This document shows, in pieces, positions 22,771 to 33,730 of a DNA stretch of 64,000 nucleotides. The notes under the pieces were generated by a model. The model saw only the letters and a program-made list of their open reading frames with translations. It was not told the origin of the DNA and did not search any database. This DNA is from Aphrophora alni (lineage: Eukaryota; Arthropoda; Insecta; Hemiptera; Aphrophoridae). Where the stretch lies: assembly GCA_963513935.1 (NCBI GenBank), contig OY740765.1, positions 70,094,253-70,158,252 on the forward strand, in the 5' to 3' direction. The stretch's first letter is position 1, and the number at the start of each line of letters is the position of its first letter. A program made the translations under genes and the position numbers.

Positions 22771-22896
22771 CAAGGATAAAATAAAGCAAAAGCTTAAAGT
22801 TTCAAAATATTATAAATATTATTTAAAATATTATTCAAAATACAGTAATTATTAAAATATTTTGAAACTTTAAGCTTTTGCTTTATTTTATCCTTG
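22771..22896. repeat. Perfect 41-bp inverted repeat
   Basis: Arms 22771-22811 and 22856-22896 are exact reverse complements (arm begins CAAGGATAAAATAAAGCAAA), with a 44-nt loop. It lies inside Tigger element 4. Confidence 0.92.
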
Positions 22897-23017
22897 ATTA
22901 ATTTTTTTATTTTTTGTTCTGGATCGATCCGGATAACATGGACATCCGGTTGAATGAGGTCCGGATAAACGAGGTAGTACTGTAATTAACAAACACGAAA
23001 ATGATTTTCTGATCAAA

Positions 23018-23966
23018 CCCCGTTTTAAACCCTAAATGTGTTAACAGAATATATTGGAAGCCGATAAAAATGCTGGTGCAGAAGTTATCGAACAAAATGT
23101 TTTCGCCCATTAAAAATCATCCTATCGCAATAAATCAGGTATCATTGAAAAGTTAATGTTCCAAACTTTTATTTTCTTATAATTAAAAATCCATAAAACA
23201 CAATAATTCGTACATAATAAATCATTCAAGTATGAGTGTCTCGCCACTAGTGCATAAAGGTAGCTGTTGAGAAGCAGACAACGAAAATATGTCACTTTTG
23301 TTAATTTTTCTCAGGTCCACATTTCTGCTCTATCAAATCCAAATTGACACGACATTAAAAGAATTGCTTTTCTCTTTCATTCTATGTCTTTTAGATATTC
23401 TTCGCTCTTATACCATGTACCGACACCATGGTGTCTTGACCATGTACAGACACCCATATAGTGACAAAATCCAGTCTCATGCGAGAAGATGTTGTTAATT
23501 TGGAGAACTAATATATATCAATTAGAGATTTTCCGAGGTTGGTAATAGTAATTCTTATATGGTTGGAAAGACTAAATTCAGGACTTTCAGTACTGTGTAT
23601 TGGGTGATTTTCTTTGCTAATTTAAATTTAAGTTATTGTTTATCAAGATGTTTTGTTATAGCCTACAATTCATAATTTTATAATTATATTATACCTAATT
23701 TTACTATCTATAAGAACTTGAAGGATGAATCTGACGATCTGCGGGACAACATATATGACCCAGATCTGTCAGATGCAGAGGGTGGCTCAATTCCCTTATC
23801 TCATTCGGACAGCGGGTTGGATAATCCATGTAGCTTTCAAGAGCATGATCTGATAGCAGTTGATCTGTCTGACAGTGATTCTGATGACAGTTACATGGAT
23901 TTCGCACCTGGTTCTTCGGATGACTACCAGCCCAACACTGATGATTTGGAAACTTCTGATGTTTAA
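23018..23966 (+). mobile_element. piggyBac-like relic with acidic transposase N-terminal exon
   Basis: A TTAAACCCTAAATGTG start near 23020 is followed by the subterminal block (23108-23165) shared with 11965-12020 and 24066-24125. An open stretch at about 23715-23960 encodes a very acidic protein (DNIYDPDLSDAEGG, DLSDSDSDDSYMDF), as is usual for the N-terminal region of piggyBac transposases. It has no ATG of its own and is preceded by an AG, so it may be an exon. It is cut by the TTAA insertion at 23963. No catalytic domain seen. Confidence 0.45.
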
Positions 23967-24576
23967 TCCTGGAACTGCTTTAAGGGAACGTACATGCTGT
24001 TATAGTGACCAGCAAGTGGAAGAGTGCTCCAAGGGAGCATAAAAACATCTCACTTTCCATTCAACCTTTCACCCACTAAAAATCGTCTAATCACAATAAA
24101 TTTAGCACCAATGGAAAGCTAAAGATCTGAACTTCCATTTCCATATAACCAAGCCTAAAATACGTAAAATCATATGATTAAATTGGATGAAGTTAGTGTT
24201 ACACGCTGCTGTACTTAATCAGCACTGGCGGGTCGACATTCTAATTCAAAAAAAGTCACATGTTTTTATTTCTTAGATGTCAATATTTGTGTTTAGTCTA
24301 CTAAACCTTGGTACTATCATCATAGATAAATTATTCCTCTTTCCATCTGTATTTTTAAAATCTTGTAGCATTTATGCAGAGTGAGATATAGACCGTTGTT
24401 TATGAAAGTACATTTTCCGAAGATTGCCGAGCTATAAGGGAACACAATGAATCGTGAAATATCGATAGTAAAACTATGAATTTTTGGAGGCCTCTTTTCC
24501 AGTAGTATAGATATAGTATATTCAGGTGTTTCCATTGGTATATTATTTGTCTAGGTTTTCTGGTTGTCTGGTTTCG

Positions 24577-24612
<36 letters not shown>

Positions 24613-24784
24613 CATTTACATATGTTACAAATAACTAACCTAACCTATTATCTGTTTTGTACTTTTCACATAAAAACTGATTTTTTCTAATAACAATTTG
24701 ATAAATTGATAAATTTTTTTACAGAATCTTATTGACAACTAAAAGGCAAAACTTTTTTATATCATGGAAAAAATTACAAAAATG

Positions 24785-24819
<35 letters not shown>

Positions 24820-25038
24820 GTTTATTTAAAAAATTTAGTTTGGCTAACAGGGACTTTTCTGATTCCAGACATACTAACTCCAAAATTTTACAACTTACAT
24901 TTTTGTTTATTACACATATTATCAATTTTACTGACCTTTCTCTCAAATATGGTACTGTATATTATACGTTTGATTTGAATAATATTTATATTTTTGGGGA
25001 ATTTTTCAAAATAAGCCTAATTTTTTTAGCTATTTTGT

Positions 25039-25074
<36 letters not shown>

Positions 25075-25362
25075 CATTTTTTGAATAACAATTTGATAAA
25101 AAGATATTAATTTTTTTACACTTCATATACAGGTTTATGTATAATTTTAGATTTGCTTACAGTAACATCTTTGATTCCTGACATACTAACCCTACAAAAA
25201 AAAATCTTTGTTACATATATGCATTCTATACATCTTTCTGAAACAAATAGTATTTACAAGTTTAGTTACAGATAAGATTGCTATTTTTTATGAATTTAAA
25301 AAAGTATTAAAATTGCACTACAAATGGCCTGCCATCAGGGGGTAGCATTACCAGTTCTGGGG
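23967..25362. mobile_element. piggyBac-like MITE (TTAA-flanked, 1396 bp)
   Basis: TTAA at 23963-23966 and 25363-25366. Ends TCCTGGAACTGCT and (reverse complement) CCCCAGAACTGGT are similar inverted repeats. It contains the shared subterminal block at 24066-24125, an (AT)n tract (24579-24610), a (TA)n(CA)n tract (about 24785-24818) and a T-run of about 30 (25040-25069). No transposase. Confidence 0.55.
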
Positions 25363-25366
25363 TTAA

Positions 25367-26465
25367 GATTTCCTCTCTTCTGGCATGGCAGCAAATCTTT
25401 CGTCACCATTATTGATTTTATACTAGCTGGACCATCATCACTTCAGACACATAGAAAAACAAGACAATCCTTGGCTGAAGTGGTTCCATGAGTGAGGGTG
25501 TATCCTGCAGAACAAGTGCAGTATACAAGTGGAGAGTTTACCATAGGTAGGCCTAATGTATGGGCCTAGAAATTGTTTCGTAAGTACAAACACGCTTGAT
25601 TTTTTTAATCTATTCATAACAAAGGTTGTGTAATCTCTAATGGTGAGTGAAACGAATAAGAACGCACAACTGTTGTTAGGTGAAAGACGTGCGAATGGAA
25701 CTATCAATTGAGCAACAGTCCAGACTCATAAAGTGGTTTGATGCAGCGGTTGAAGAGATGAAAAAATTCTGGTTCATTTTGATAAACATGGGGCTAACAA
25801 CGTGTTACAAAGATAATAGACAATTACGCGTGTTGTAGCTAAATACAGTAAAATGGTGAACAAATGCAAGGTATTGAATGGACTAATAAATTAACAGACA
25901 TTCTTAATACAAGCATTTGTCGAGTGAAATGAACGCTCGCGAAGTGCGATTAATAGAATTCCGATGGACATCCATTTCCGCGTACAGAATGGCGGAACTA
26001 TCATCAAATACGACGCTACATGGACCGCAATTGAGTAAAGTGATTTACGACTACGGACTGGTAATTCTGTGTTATTAAACACTCAGAATTAAATTAGTTT
26101 ATTATGTAAAATTTATTTTGTTTGATGTTTTAGTCTTATAAATTTAATATTTTCAAGTAGTTTTAGTTTTTCATGTCAGAGAACAAAAAATGTCTACCGA
26201 CATATTTATTCTTTCTATATAACGTAAATTCAATAATAAAAAACAGATAATTTCAATCTGTTTAATCTTAAACATAAATTTCTAGTTGCAACTTAAAGAG
26301 TAAATTCAAGATTTTGAAACTTAAACCTTCTTAAAAGAAAATAATAATATTCAATGCTAGGATGTATAATATAGATATAGATGATCTATAAGATTTATTT
26401 TAATAATTGTAAATGTACTAATGTTTTTCCTCGTTCAATAAATTCATGTCAAGTTTCAGGACAAA
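25367..26465. other. PDHB intron, unassigned
   Basis: Less AT-rich around 25430-26050, with a few open stretches on either strand (for example 25695-25780 plus, LSIEQQSRLIKWFDAAVEEM), but no family recognised and no splice context. It could be the remains of an element. Confidence 0.4.
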
Positions 26466-26469
26466 TAAG

Positions 26470-26595
26470 TTTTTCATTTCACCAGAGAATTCACTGTGTA
26501 GTACACTTTTAAAAGAACTTACCCCTGAGATATTTTAATAGTAACTTCATTTTTCAAAATTGGTAAGCGAAAGCTTCCTGGCGCTCTAATTGCTG
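26470..26595 (+). repeat. Diverged LTR relic related to element B
   Basis: The reverse complement of this stretch matches part of the element B LTR (about 42915-43030): GCGCCAGGAAGCTTTCGCTT.CCAATTTTGAAAA and GGGTAAGTTCTTTTAAAAG / GGAGTAAGTTCTTTCAAAAG. It is in the opposite orientation to B and clearly older. Confidence 0.75.
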
Positions 26596-26599
26596 TGCA

Positions 26600-27461
26600 A
26601 TTTTTTAAATAGAATAATTAATAACTTCATTTCTTTTTAAATAAATAAACATAAATACAAAACCCCTTTATTTTTATTATTACATACTACATAATTATTA
26701 TAAAAATAATAGGCTATAAGTCCCATTAAACTTTAATCTACTAATATTATAGCCAGTCCAGAAGAATCAAATTTATTAATTTTTGTAATAAAACTTTACA
26801 AAATTAAGTTTATAATTAATTGTTCTAGAGCTATTTCCTTAACCTCCTTAACTTATTGGTCACAGAAACAATTACAAAGGGGCTATTGCACACAAAATAG
26901 TGCCATGTCCTAATCTTAAAGAAATACACAATTATAGAAATATATATATACATACATACATTCATAGAAATAACTACTAAACATAAATTCCACCAAAATA
27001 TGTAGAGTCCCATCAAAACCTGAAGAAAAATGATATAAACATAAAAAGAATATGGAAACAAAAAAGCATATGAAAGAAACCAGCTAGACTTGCACTACAA
27101 AAACAAACAAACAAACAAAAAACTGTATGAAGATTGCAAAATTTAGTGAATAGTACAGTACTGCCAACGCAAAATCATAAAGTAACTAAAGTGCTTAAAA
27201 ACAAATAAACATTCTTAAAAGTGTCCCCCCCCCCTTTTGTTCAAATATAACTAAATCATCCTTGAATTTGTGTAACTCTTTGTATAGAGTATCAGTTATA
27301 TTTATTATTATTATTAGTTAGAAAATAAACATTAAAGATCAGAACTTGAAATCTACAATAAAATAGAAGAAATTTAAAACAGTGCTATTTTATACATCTT
27401 ATGATTATGTCTAAATGGTAAAGTATAATTTCAATTTAACATTAAACAAATGTTTCTATAC
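26600..27461. other. PDHB intron, no gene seen
   Basis: AT-rich with a short TA/CATA microsatellite near 26940-26962, a repeated CAAA tract near 27100-27120 and a C-run near 27224. Confidence 0.55.
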
Positions 27462-27569
27462 CTTAAGACCCGGGCAATGGCTATACCATGCTCCAAAGCA
27501 CTGAGAATGTTGGGCTGCTACACCTGCAGCTGCACCATTTGGCCCTCGAAATACAATGGGAACATTGAC
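27462..27569 (-). CDS. PDHB: PDHB, internal exon
   Basis: Exactly 36 codons (phase 0 at both ends) encoding [20 protein letters not shown], then [16 protein letters not shown], one of the most conserved stretches of E1 beta. Acceptor TTTCTTAG and donor GTATAG flank it. It reads directly into the VISPYN of the exon at 19458-19638. Confidence 0.96.
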
Positions 27570-27794
27570 CTAAGAAAGAAATGCATTATGGTTAGTACTA
27601 TCAAGATTATGTTACATCTTAAGTTTGAACACAAAAAAAGAATGTACAGGTTGTTTTAAAAAGCATGTAAAAATTTCTTCAGATAACTTACGGTATAGGT
27701 TCAGATGTCATTTAAAAGTAAAACACATCAAGTTTGACTCATGTAATGCTATAGTACCAAATGAAGTGCCACCACTATAGCAGTTAAAAGTGGC

Positions 27795-28305
27795 TACTTT
27801 GAAAGGTGCTGAACGTGTTTGCTGTGTGTTTCGGTTTCATGAAATGAACTCCATGACCATAAAATAAACAAATATACTGGGTTGAATCCCAATATCATAA
27901 GGATCCTCTATGTAGACCAACAATTTACTCTTGGCACCTAAATTTCTCGAGACTAGTTGTTCAGTACCACATGACAAATCTCCAGGTCACCTGCAACTTC
28001 CTAAAGTTACCATTGGACAAGTTAGATAGAGCTTTGCCTATAGCCCTAAGAAATCAATGTTTCGTGTGTCTTGTGAGACTGTCATACTACACTACTACTT
28101 GATGCATACTATGTCCATATTTGTACTCAAAGCCATTCATACTTACCATGATGCAACAAATTACTGTGTAGATAAAGATGATCGTCAATAATTCTGTGCA
28201 GAAATGTTGGATCGAACAAGAAACTGAGAGAAGTTCTTGGAAAACATTATTCAGGATCTGAACATTATTCCCCAACATCGCATGAATGGAATTTGGTAAG
28301 GCAAA
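27795..28305 (+). pseudogene. Tc1/mariner-superfamily transposase N-terminal pseudogene
   Basis: Pieces in shifting plus-strand frames match the order of a transposase type common in arthropod genomes: GAERVCCVFRFHEMNSMT, CRPTIYSWHLNF, SPKKSMFRVSCETV and FCAEMLDRTRN..EKFLENI. The first two are helix-turn-helix parts; the last precedes the first catalytic aspartate, which is not reached. The match breaks off at about 28305 against a minus-strand Jockey relic. Confidence 0.65.
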
Positions 28306-29010
28306 AATTCGTCGTCCACCTCTTAACATACTCAGTTAGGATGTGCTTAATTGATAAAACACCTTGACAAAATGGGCATTGTGGCAGATTCCTCTGTTCC
28401 ATCAGAAATCCATGAGTGATCATGGAATGACCGATACGAACACGGTTAACCACCACTTCCTCTTGACGACTGGCACGGATGGATGAATACACGGGCGGAC
28501 GGTACCTTTCATTACCCTCAGCTTATTGAACTCTGTATTTGTCCACTATTTTTCCCATTTATTATGTAAAATAATTTTAACTGTCGATACAAAGTCAGAT
28601 ACCATAACACGCCATGTGACTGGTATCTAACTAGTAGCTTCCTTTGTCGCTTCGTCAGCTTTTGTGTTTTCAGAAATTCCGCAATGCCCAGGTACCTAGC
28701 AAAATGATACTCCGATGACCTGTAGCTGAAGTCCGAGTATGGAACACAAGATATCTTCAACCAAAGGAATCTTAGAATACATATCCTGGATAGCCTGCAA
28801 AGCACTTTTGGAATAGGAACACAAAAGATAGTGACAGAAACCAGATGGACCGGTATTAAGGCCTTTCAAAATAGCAAAGAGTTCGGCAGTTTATACCATA
28901 AGCTGAGGGTAATCCATACAAATACATCCGACTGGATGAGTAACATGCACAACCGACTTTACTGACCAGTTTCGAACCATCTGTGAATATAATTTCACTA
29001 GATGGGTATT
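28300..29010 (-). pseudogene. Jockey-like retrotransposon: RNase H domain and C-terminal tail
   Basis: Minus strand from about 29000: EIIFTDGSKLV (first RNase H aspartate), TAELFAILKGLNTG (glutamate), YSKSALQAIQDMYSKIPLV (the usual DSKSALQAI, with D lost), WVPGHCGIS with the tryptophan changed to a stop. Near 28270-28480 follows SRQEEVVVNRVRIGHSMITH, PQCPFCQGVLSIKHILTEY, the zinc-finger-like tail typical of Jockey-clade ORF2. Frames shift several times; dead copy. Confidence 0.82.
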
Positions 29011-29234
29011 GTTAGGAATAAGGATAGTTTTAGTTAGGAATATAGTCTAAGTTCTTTTTAGGAACACAGTATGACCACAATTATTGTGACAGACCTGGAA
29101 AAATGATGAAATTGCTTACCTTGCAAGCAAGGCAGACGTCATTGATGCTACAAAGACATATAAACCCTTGGGTGGGAGAAAACTTGGTCAGTGGGCCAAG
29201 ATTAATCGAGGGAAGTGCTGCAGGAATTTTTGAA

Positions 29235-29342
29235 GATAGCCAGACGGACTTGGCGAGTAAGAGAATCCTGGGAGCATAATTCTGGAAAATAGCCAGACGG
29301 ACTTGGCGAGTAAGAGAATCCTGGGAGTATTGAGACTTCAGA
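29235..29342. repeat. 54-bp tandem duplication
   Basis: ATAGCCAGACGGACTTGGCG...CTGGGAG occurs at 29235 and again at 29289. The surrounding 29010-29340 is not recognised. Confidence 0.85.
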
Positions 29343-29344
29343 TG

Positions 29345-29577
29345 AGCATCCATGAATGGCAAGCACGGTGAGCAAACTTCGTGTCTAAACCTTGTAATTA
29401 TTTCAGACACAAGTAATAATAAAATAATAACGTAGAATCAGATCTGTGAGTCACAATAATTAGAGTCATTCTGCATTAATAGTAGTAATAAAGATATTGT
29501 ATTATTATAATAAGATAGGAGATAGTCATTGTTAATAAAAATTAATTAGTATACTGAACCACTGATTTGATGATTTT
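29345..29577 (+). repeat. LTR-like repeat, copy 1
   Basis: It matches the reverse complement of about 61707-61955 along its length, for example GAGCATCCATGA.TGGCAAGCA.GGTGAGCAAACTT, ACCTTGTAATTATTTCAGA.ACAAG and AATAAGATAGGAGATAGTCATT. The other copy directly follows an env-like gene, so it is probably an LTR. The next 29578-30055 shows nothing recognisable. Confidence 0.75.
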
Positions 29578-30225
29578 GATAAAAATTAAGAACCCAAGCA
29601 GCTTTGAGGGACCGTTCCTAAAAGTATTCATCAAGTATATAGTCAAACTCCTAACGATATTGTAAGAGGAGTTTATTTAAATTGTGCTTTAAGAGCTTTT
29701 TATTGATTTTGTAATATTAAATATAATTAAAAGAAAGAGTTCAAGGTTCAGGCTCTAATCTGTACTCAGTGTACTCATGAAAAAAATCTACCCCACATTT
29801 AGATCACTTAAATATTACAAAAATGATTTTTTATTATTTTTCAACACAAATTATTGAGATCCTGGAAAAATGAGAGCTTTGGGGGCGAGAACATGAACAA
29901 GACCAAGAATATTCATTTACTGATTTAATTCATTGAAAAAAAAAATTAATACCTGAGTCATTACTGTTAAGTTAAACTATCTTAAATTTACTACTAGGCC
30001 TACAAAATTCTTACAAATGGGTTTTGTAGGTTTGTAATTCATTAGTTATTACTGTTTAACACATTCACTGCGCATGTTTTCCTGGTGCTGCTACGATGTC
30101 ATGCCTAGGATGAGCATGTAACACTGACAGTAAGGTATTTATAAACGAATCAATGTTGTTAATTTGGAATTTTTAAATTTTGTTTTAAAATTAGTGATAC
30201 ATTTTTGCGATTGAGTTTTCAACAA

Positions 30226-30585
30226 AATGTTTAATCCTGGATCATCTAATAAAGGTAATATAACTGAATTTTTAAATGATAGTGGTGACGAGTTTCCTGC
30301 TAGGGACAATGATAGCAGGGACTATGACTCATCTCTTCCTATGTGCCAGATGACGATTTTCTTGACCCCAAATGAAGTTGAAATACTGGCATGAGACCTA
30401 TGGATTTTTTCAAAGAAAATAAAGTATTAGTGCCATTACCTGAACAAAATAGACCAATCAACTGGTTTCTTTTTTCGTATACGATATTTTCCTTGAAGAT
30501 AAAAGAGACAAATATTTATGCTGTAGAAACCTTTTGTGCCCCTTGTGTTACAGAACAGTCCCTAATTACATGCTGGAAGGATTGA
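30226..30585 (+). pseudogene. piggyBac transposase N-terminal scraps (element D)
   Basis: MFNPGSSNKGNITEFLNDSG opens an acidic stretch at 30226. After a frame change RPMDFFKENKV and IFSLKIKETNIYAVE follow, echoing the PLDxF..F...I...VxETNxYA motif at the start of the piggyBac core domain. No catalytic aspartates follow, so it is an internally deleted copy. The rest of D up to 31390 is AT-rich and unassigned. Confidence 0.55.
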
Positions 30586-31396
30586 ACTATTATCAGAATT
30601 AAAATTTTTTTATTGGTTTGCTGTTACATACAGTAACAATAAAATTGAATCACCAAAATTATTGAAAGACGGGTAGACTATGTAATTTGATATGCTACTA
30701 TTTGACAAACTAAACAAGTTGTGATAGATTTTTGATCTATATGACACAACGTAATGGCTGTGCAGTGCATACATCACCACTGGATCTAAAATCTTTAATA
30801 TTTTGAAAAAACAAGAATATACTATGGCTTCCCACAGGTAAGTTTTAGGATTAAAAAAAAAAAAATTAGTAATCTAGGGAAAATACAGATGTAATAAATT
30901 AAGCAGTCACATTATTTTGTATTGTTAAGTTTATATAAAGACTTTTGTAAGGAGTAGGCCACCTGTTCTCATTAGTTTTGTTAGAGGTACAGTTATCTTT
31001 CACCCCACTCCATAGATCAAAGACATATAACAATAACTAGACAAAGGGCCAGCCCAAGCCCCTATCTTACTGGCCAACTGATCTGTGGAGTGGAAGGGAT
31101 TTTAGCTTGCACTCAGGTTATTATAGTTTTAGGTTTAATTTTATTTCATTAGTAGATGTTAGTTTATTTTTAGTTTATAAGCAAGACCCTCCAATGATGA
31201 TAACCATGTTATCGAAATGTACATCAGGGCATTTAGTAGAAATAATAAATAAAGAACAAGATAATTGTGTTTTATTTTAAAGTTTCTAGTGATTGTGGTT
31301 AGGGGCATATTCGAACCATTATTGTGAATGTCACCACAGTGATCGACAAGATTGTATCTAAAGAAAGCATATTAATATTTTTCCCAGTGAACGTGT

Positions 31397-32851
31397 TGTA
31401 ACGATACCACTTCAATCAAACCCGATAACATGATTAAAGTGATATCAGAAAAACAAATTAAATAAAATAAATTAGGAATAAGAAATAAATCTTCACATGT
31501 AAAATTAAATTAGAGATAGAAAATTAAAAAGGGTTTACAAGGGATTGTTAAGAAAGGGGTGGAGGCACAAGTGCTGCAGATGTCCAGAACGAATGGTAAA
31601 ATTATTAGGGTTGAAAAAGGGAAAGCGATTTCCCCATCAGAAGGGTTAGAAGGGTTCAACAGACTAGGAGAAACCGAAACTTTCCCAAAAAAAATGACAA
31701 ATTCAAAAACAACCAATAGGAAGGACGAAATCCTATTTTTTTTTAACTTGTGAAAGTTAGTGTGGCGTTGCCGCTGAACTGAGGAACAAGAAAAGAAAAA
31801 GAGGAGAAGTCTTCTAAAAGCAGCGAGGGAGTAAGGTGCAACTGGTTGTCTCCGAGTCACCAACATAGTATCAGCGTTTTAATAAAATTTAGTAAAGTAT
31901 AACTTCTAGCCTTCAGCAAAAAGTATTGAGTATTAGCTTCTGCGAGAGATTAAATTAGTAGCCTTCAGCAAAGTACAAAGTTTGATATTCGTCTTCAGCA
32001 GATAGGAGTTTGATTCGTCGTCTTCAACGCGAAGCAAAAGTTGTTCCTCGTCACCCTGGGAGAAGGAGATTATCTCGTCATCGCCAGAATCCATCATCAA
32101 GGAGCAAGTGTGTGCATCGAAAGTGGTTTTTTTTAAGGGTTAAATAAAGGGGAAAGTGTGAGTTGGGGTTTTGTGAAAGTGTGTTTTCATCGAAAGAGGG
32201 ACCAGGACAAGGATTGATAAGTACCATATGTTTTCTATCAATATCTTTTTAATACTATTTAAATTTCATTTTGCTTGAGCTTCCAAAGGATTCCCACCGA
32301 GATTGTAGATTTCAGTTTTGTTAGTATAGGAAAGTAAATTGAACCAAGAGTCAGTAAATTTAATCATTTCATTTGTTTTGTAAAACAAGAGCTAGCCGAG
32401 GAGTTAATTGGAAAGATTGATAAATTTGAAATTTTTTTTTTTTTTTTTTTGGAGAGTATAAAAGTAATTGAGAGAAAGGTAAATTAACTTAAAGTAAAAG
32501 TAATCTCAAAAAAAAAGCAGTAGAAGAAATATATTTGCCCGTATTGAAATTTGTGTTTGTTTAAATATTAGATTGTTAGAAATAAGGAATGAAAGTTGCA
32601 TGAATGTCAAATAATTTTTTAGAATAAGTTGCTTAATTTGTAACTATCCTTACGTACAACAATTTGTTCCTTGTTTGTTCTGCGCTAAAATAAAGTGAGT
32701 TTTAAAATTTTAAAGAATTGTGTATTGACCAAATAATTTCAGTACCAAAATAAATCATAATTAAATCCTAAAAAAGTAAAAAAAAAAAAAAAGTAAAGTA
32801 AAGGTTTTTTTTATATAACATAAGATAAGCGTAGTGAAGGTGAATGTTATA
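31397..32851 (+). repeat. 5' LTR of element A
   Basis: About 1455 bp, aligned end to end with 51830-53297. The copies differ by scattered substitutions and small indels (for example extra GACTCTAGAGA in the 3' copy near 52277 and A/T-run length changes). The LTR contains several CTTCAGCA words (31910-32020). Open frames inside it are not genes. Confidence 0.92.
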
Positions 32852-33001
32852 TTTGGCGCTCAACAACGTGTGGCTCAAGTGAATTTGAAATAATTGTTAG
32901 ACATAAAATAAATTTTGTTAAAGTTAAGAACATTGTTGCAGGAAATTGACATTATAATTTGTGTATGGGATTTATAAAATAGTATTAGGATTGAATATTA
33001 T
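32852..33001 (+). promoter_or_regulatory. Primer-binding site and leader of element A
   Basis: Directly after the LTR comes TTTGGCGCTCAACAACGTG. The TGGCGC core at the LTR edge is the usual start of a tRNA-primed minus-strand site. The leader runs to the gag ATG at 33002. Confidence 0.65.
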
Positions 33002-33458
33002 ATGATAACTAGAAGTAAGAAAAGGGAAATTGAATCTAAAATAGCTGAGGAAAATGAAATTTATTACCAATTAGGGTTAGGGAGCGAATATTTAGAGTCA
33101 GGGGTATCAGAAATTAATCAAGGGTTAGAATTAGGGGTAAATGTAGATTCTGGCAGGAGGCGTAAGTTTGGCGTGTTTCCAAGCAATGATGGAAGAAAAC
33201 CGGGAAACTGCGAGAAAAGCAGCAGAAGAAAACTGGAAATTAGCGGGAGAAACCCGGCAAAAATTTGAAAAAATTGTGAGAAATTTCGAAAAAATATCAA
33301 AAAGGCAAGAAGAAATGTTAGTTACGATCCATGGGGAAATTAAGAATAGTGTAACAGAGGCCGAGGAAAAAATTAATAAAAAACTCGAAGAACGGTTCGA
33401 CGACATCAACAATCGGGTACGGACGGTCGAAGAGTCAGTCGCGGAAATTTGGACGGGC
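33002..33458 (+). pseudogene. gag of element A, 5' part
   Basis: An ATG at 33002 opens MITRSKKREIESKIAEENEI. A frameshift near 33145-33168 is needed to pass to the second frame, a charged coiled-coil-like stretch (ETARKAAEENWKLAGETRQK, EKINKKLEERFDDINNRVRT). It breaks at 33458 at the C insertion; the same frame resumes at 46642 without a shift once C and one GGGC copy are removed. Structural protein by position; no zinc knuckle seen. Confidence 0.75.
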
Positions 33459-33590
33459 TGAAACGGTTTGGGTTTTTCACCAAAATCGTTCCAAAAACAA
33501 ATTTTAGTTAAAATATAATAAATAGCAAGAATACATAAATAAATGGTAATATCCATAAATAATTAATAATGTGTACAAAAAATAAATTAA
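33459..33590 (+). repeat. Truncated 5' LTR of element C
   Basis: It matches 34954-35064 and, across the B insertion, 44207-44230 (TGAAACGGTTTGGGTTTTTC..., ...AATATCCATAAATAATTA). Similarity stops at about 33590. It holds the unoccupied version of the B target site (ATAT at 33549-33552). Confidence 0.85.
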
Positions 33591-33730
33591 TGAAATTTCA
33601 ATGTTTAATTGTGCCTAATCTAAATAGCAAGGTAATAATGGGATGTAATATATTGTATGAATCTAAAGCAAGGATAAATATGGATAGGCGGTTCAGACAA
33701 TTTATTATAGGTGATGAAAATATAGTAAAG
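33591..33730 (+). pseudogene. Retroviral-type aspartic protease C-terminal fragment (element C)
   Basis: Plus strand reads CLIVPNLNSKVIMGCNILYE followed by SKARINMDRRF. This corresponds to the VPxL..xxILGxDFL..xxAxID end of Gypsy proteases, next to the flap-distal helix. The DTG active site is missing. Confidence 0.65.

Larger units (their letters stand above)
21574..22982 (-). mobile_element. Tigger-type element 4 (1409 bp) with internal-deletion ORF
   Basis: Terminal repeats CAGTACAACCTCGTTTATCC and (reverse complement) CAGTACTACCTCGTTTATCC, TA flanks at 21572-21573 and 22983-22984. A second GATCCGGATAA-type motif lies just inside both ends. It contains a short minus-strand ORF, a 41-bp palindrome and a hAT-like CAGGGGTTCCCAAA start at about 22121 with no partner end seen. 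Confidence 0.88.

Noticed and set aside
25438..25707. 89-codon minus-strand frame
   Set aside because: No homologous motif, splice context or conservation signal visible; left as unassigned intron.
31510..31866. 118-codon minus-strand frame
   Set aside because: It lies within the 5' LTR of element A; the matching 3' LTR region (52096-52311) has it in altered form. LTR sequence, not a gene.
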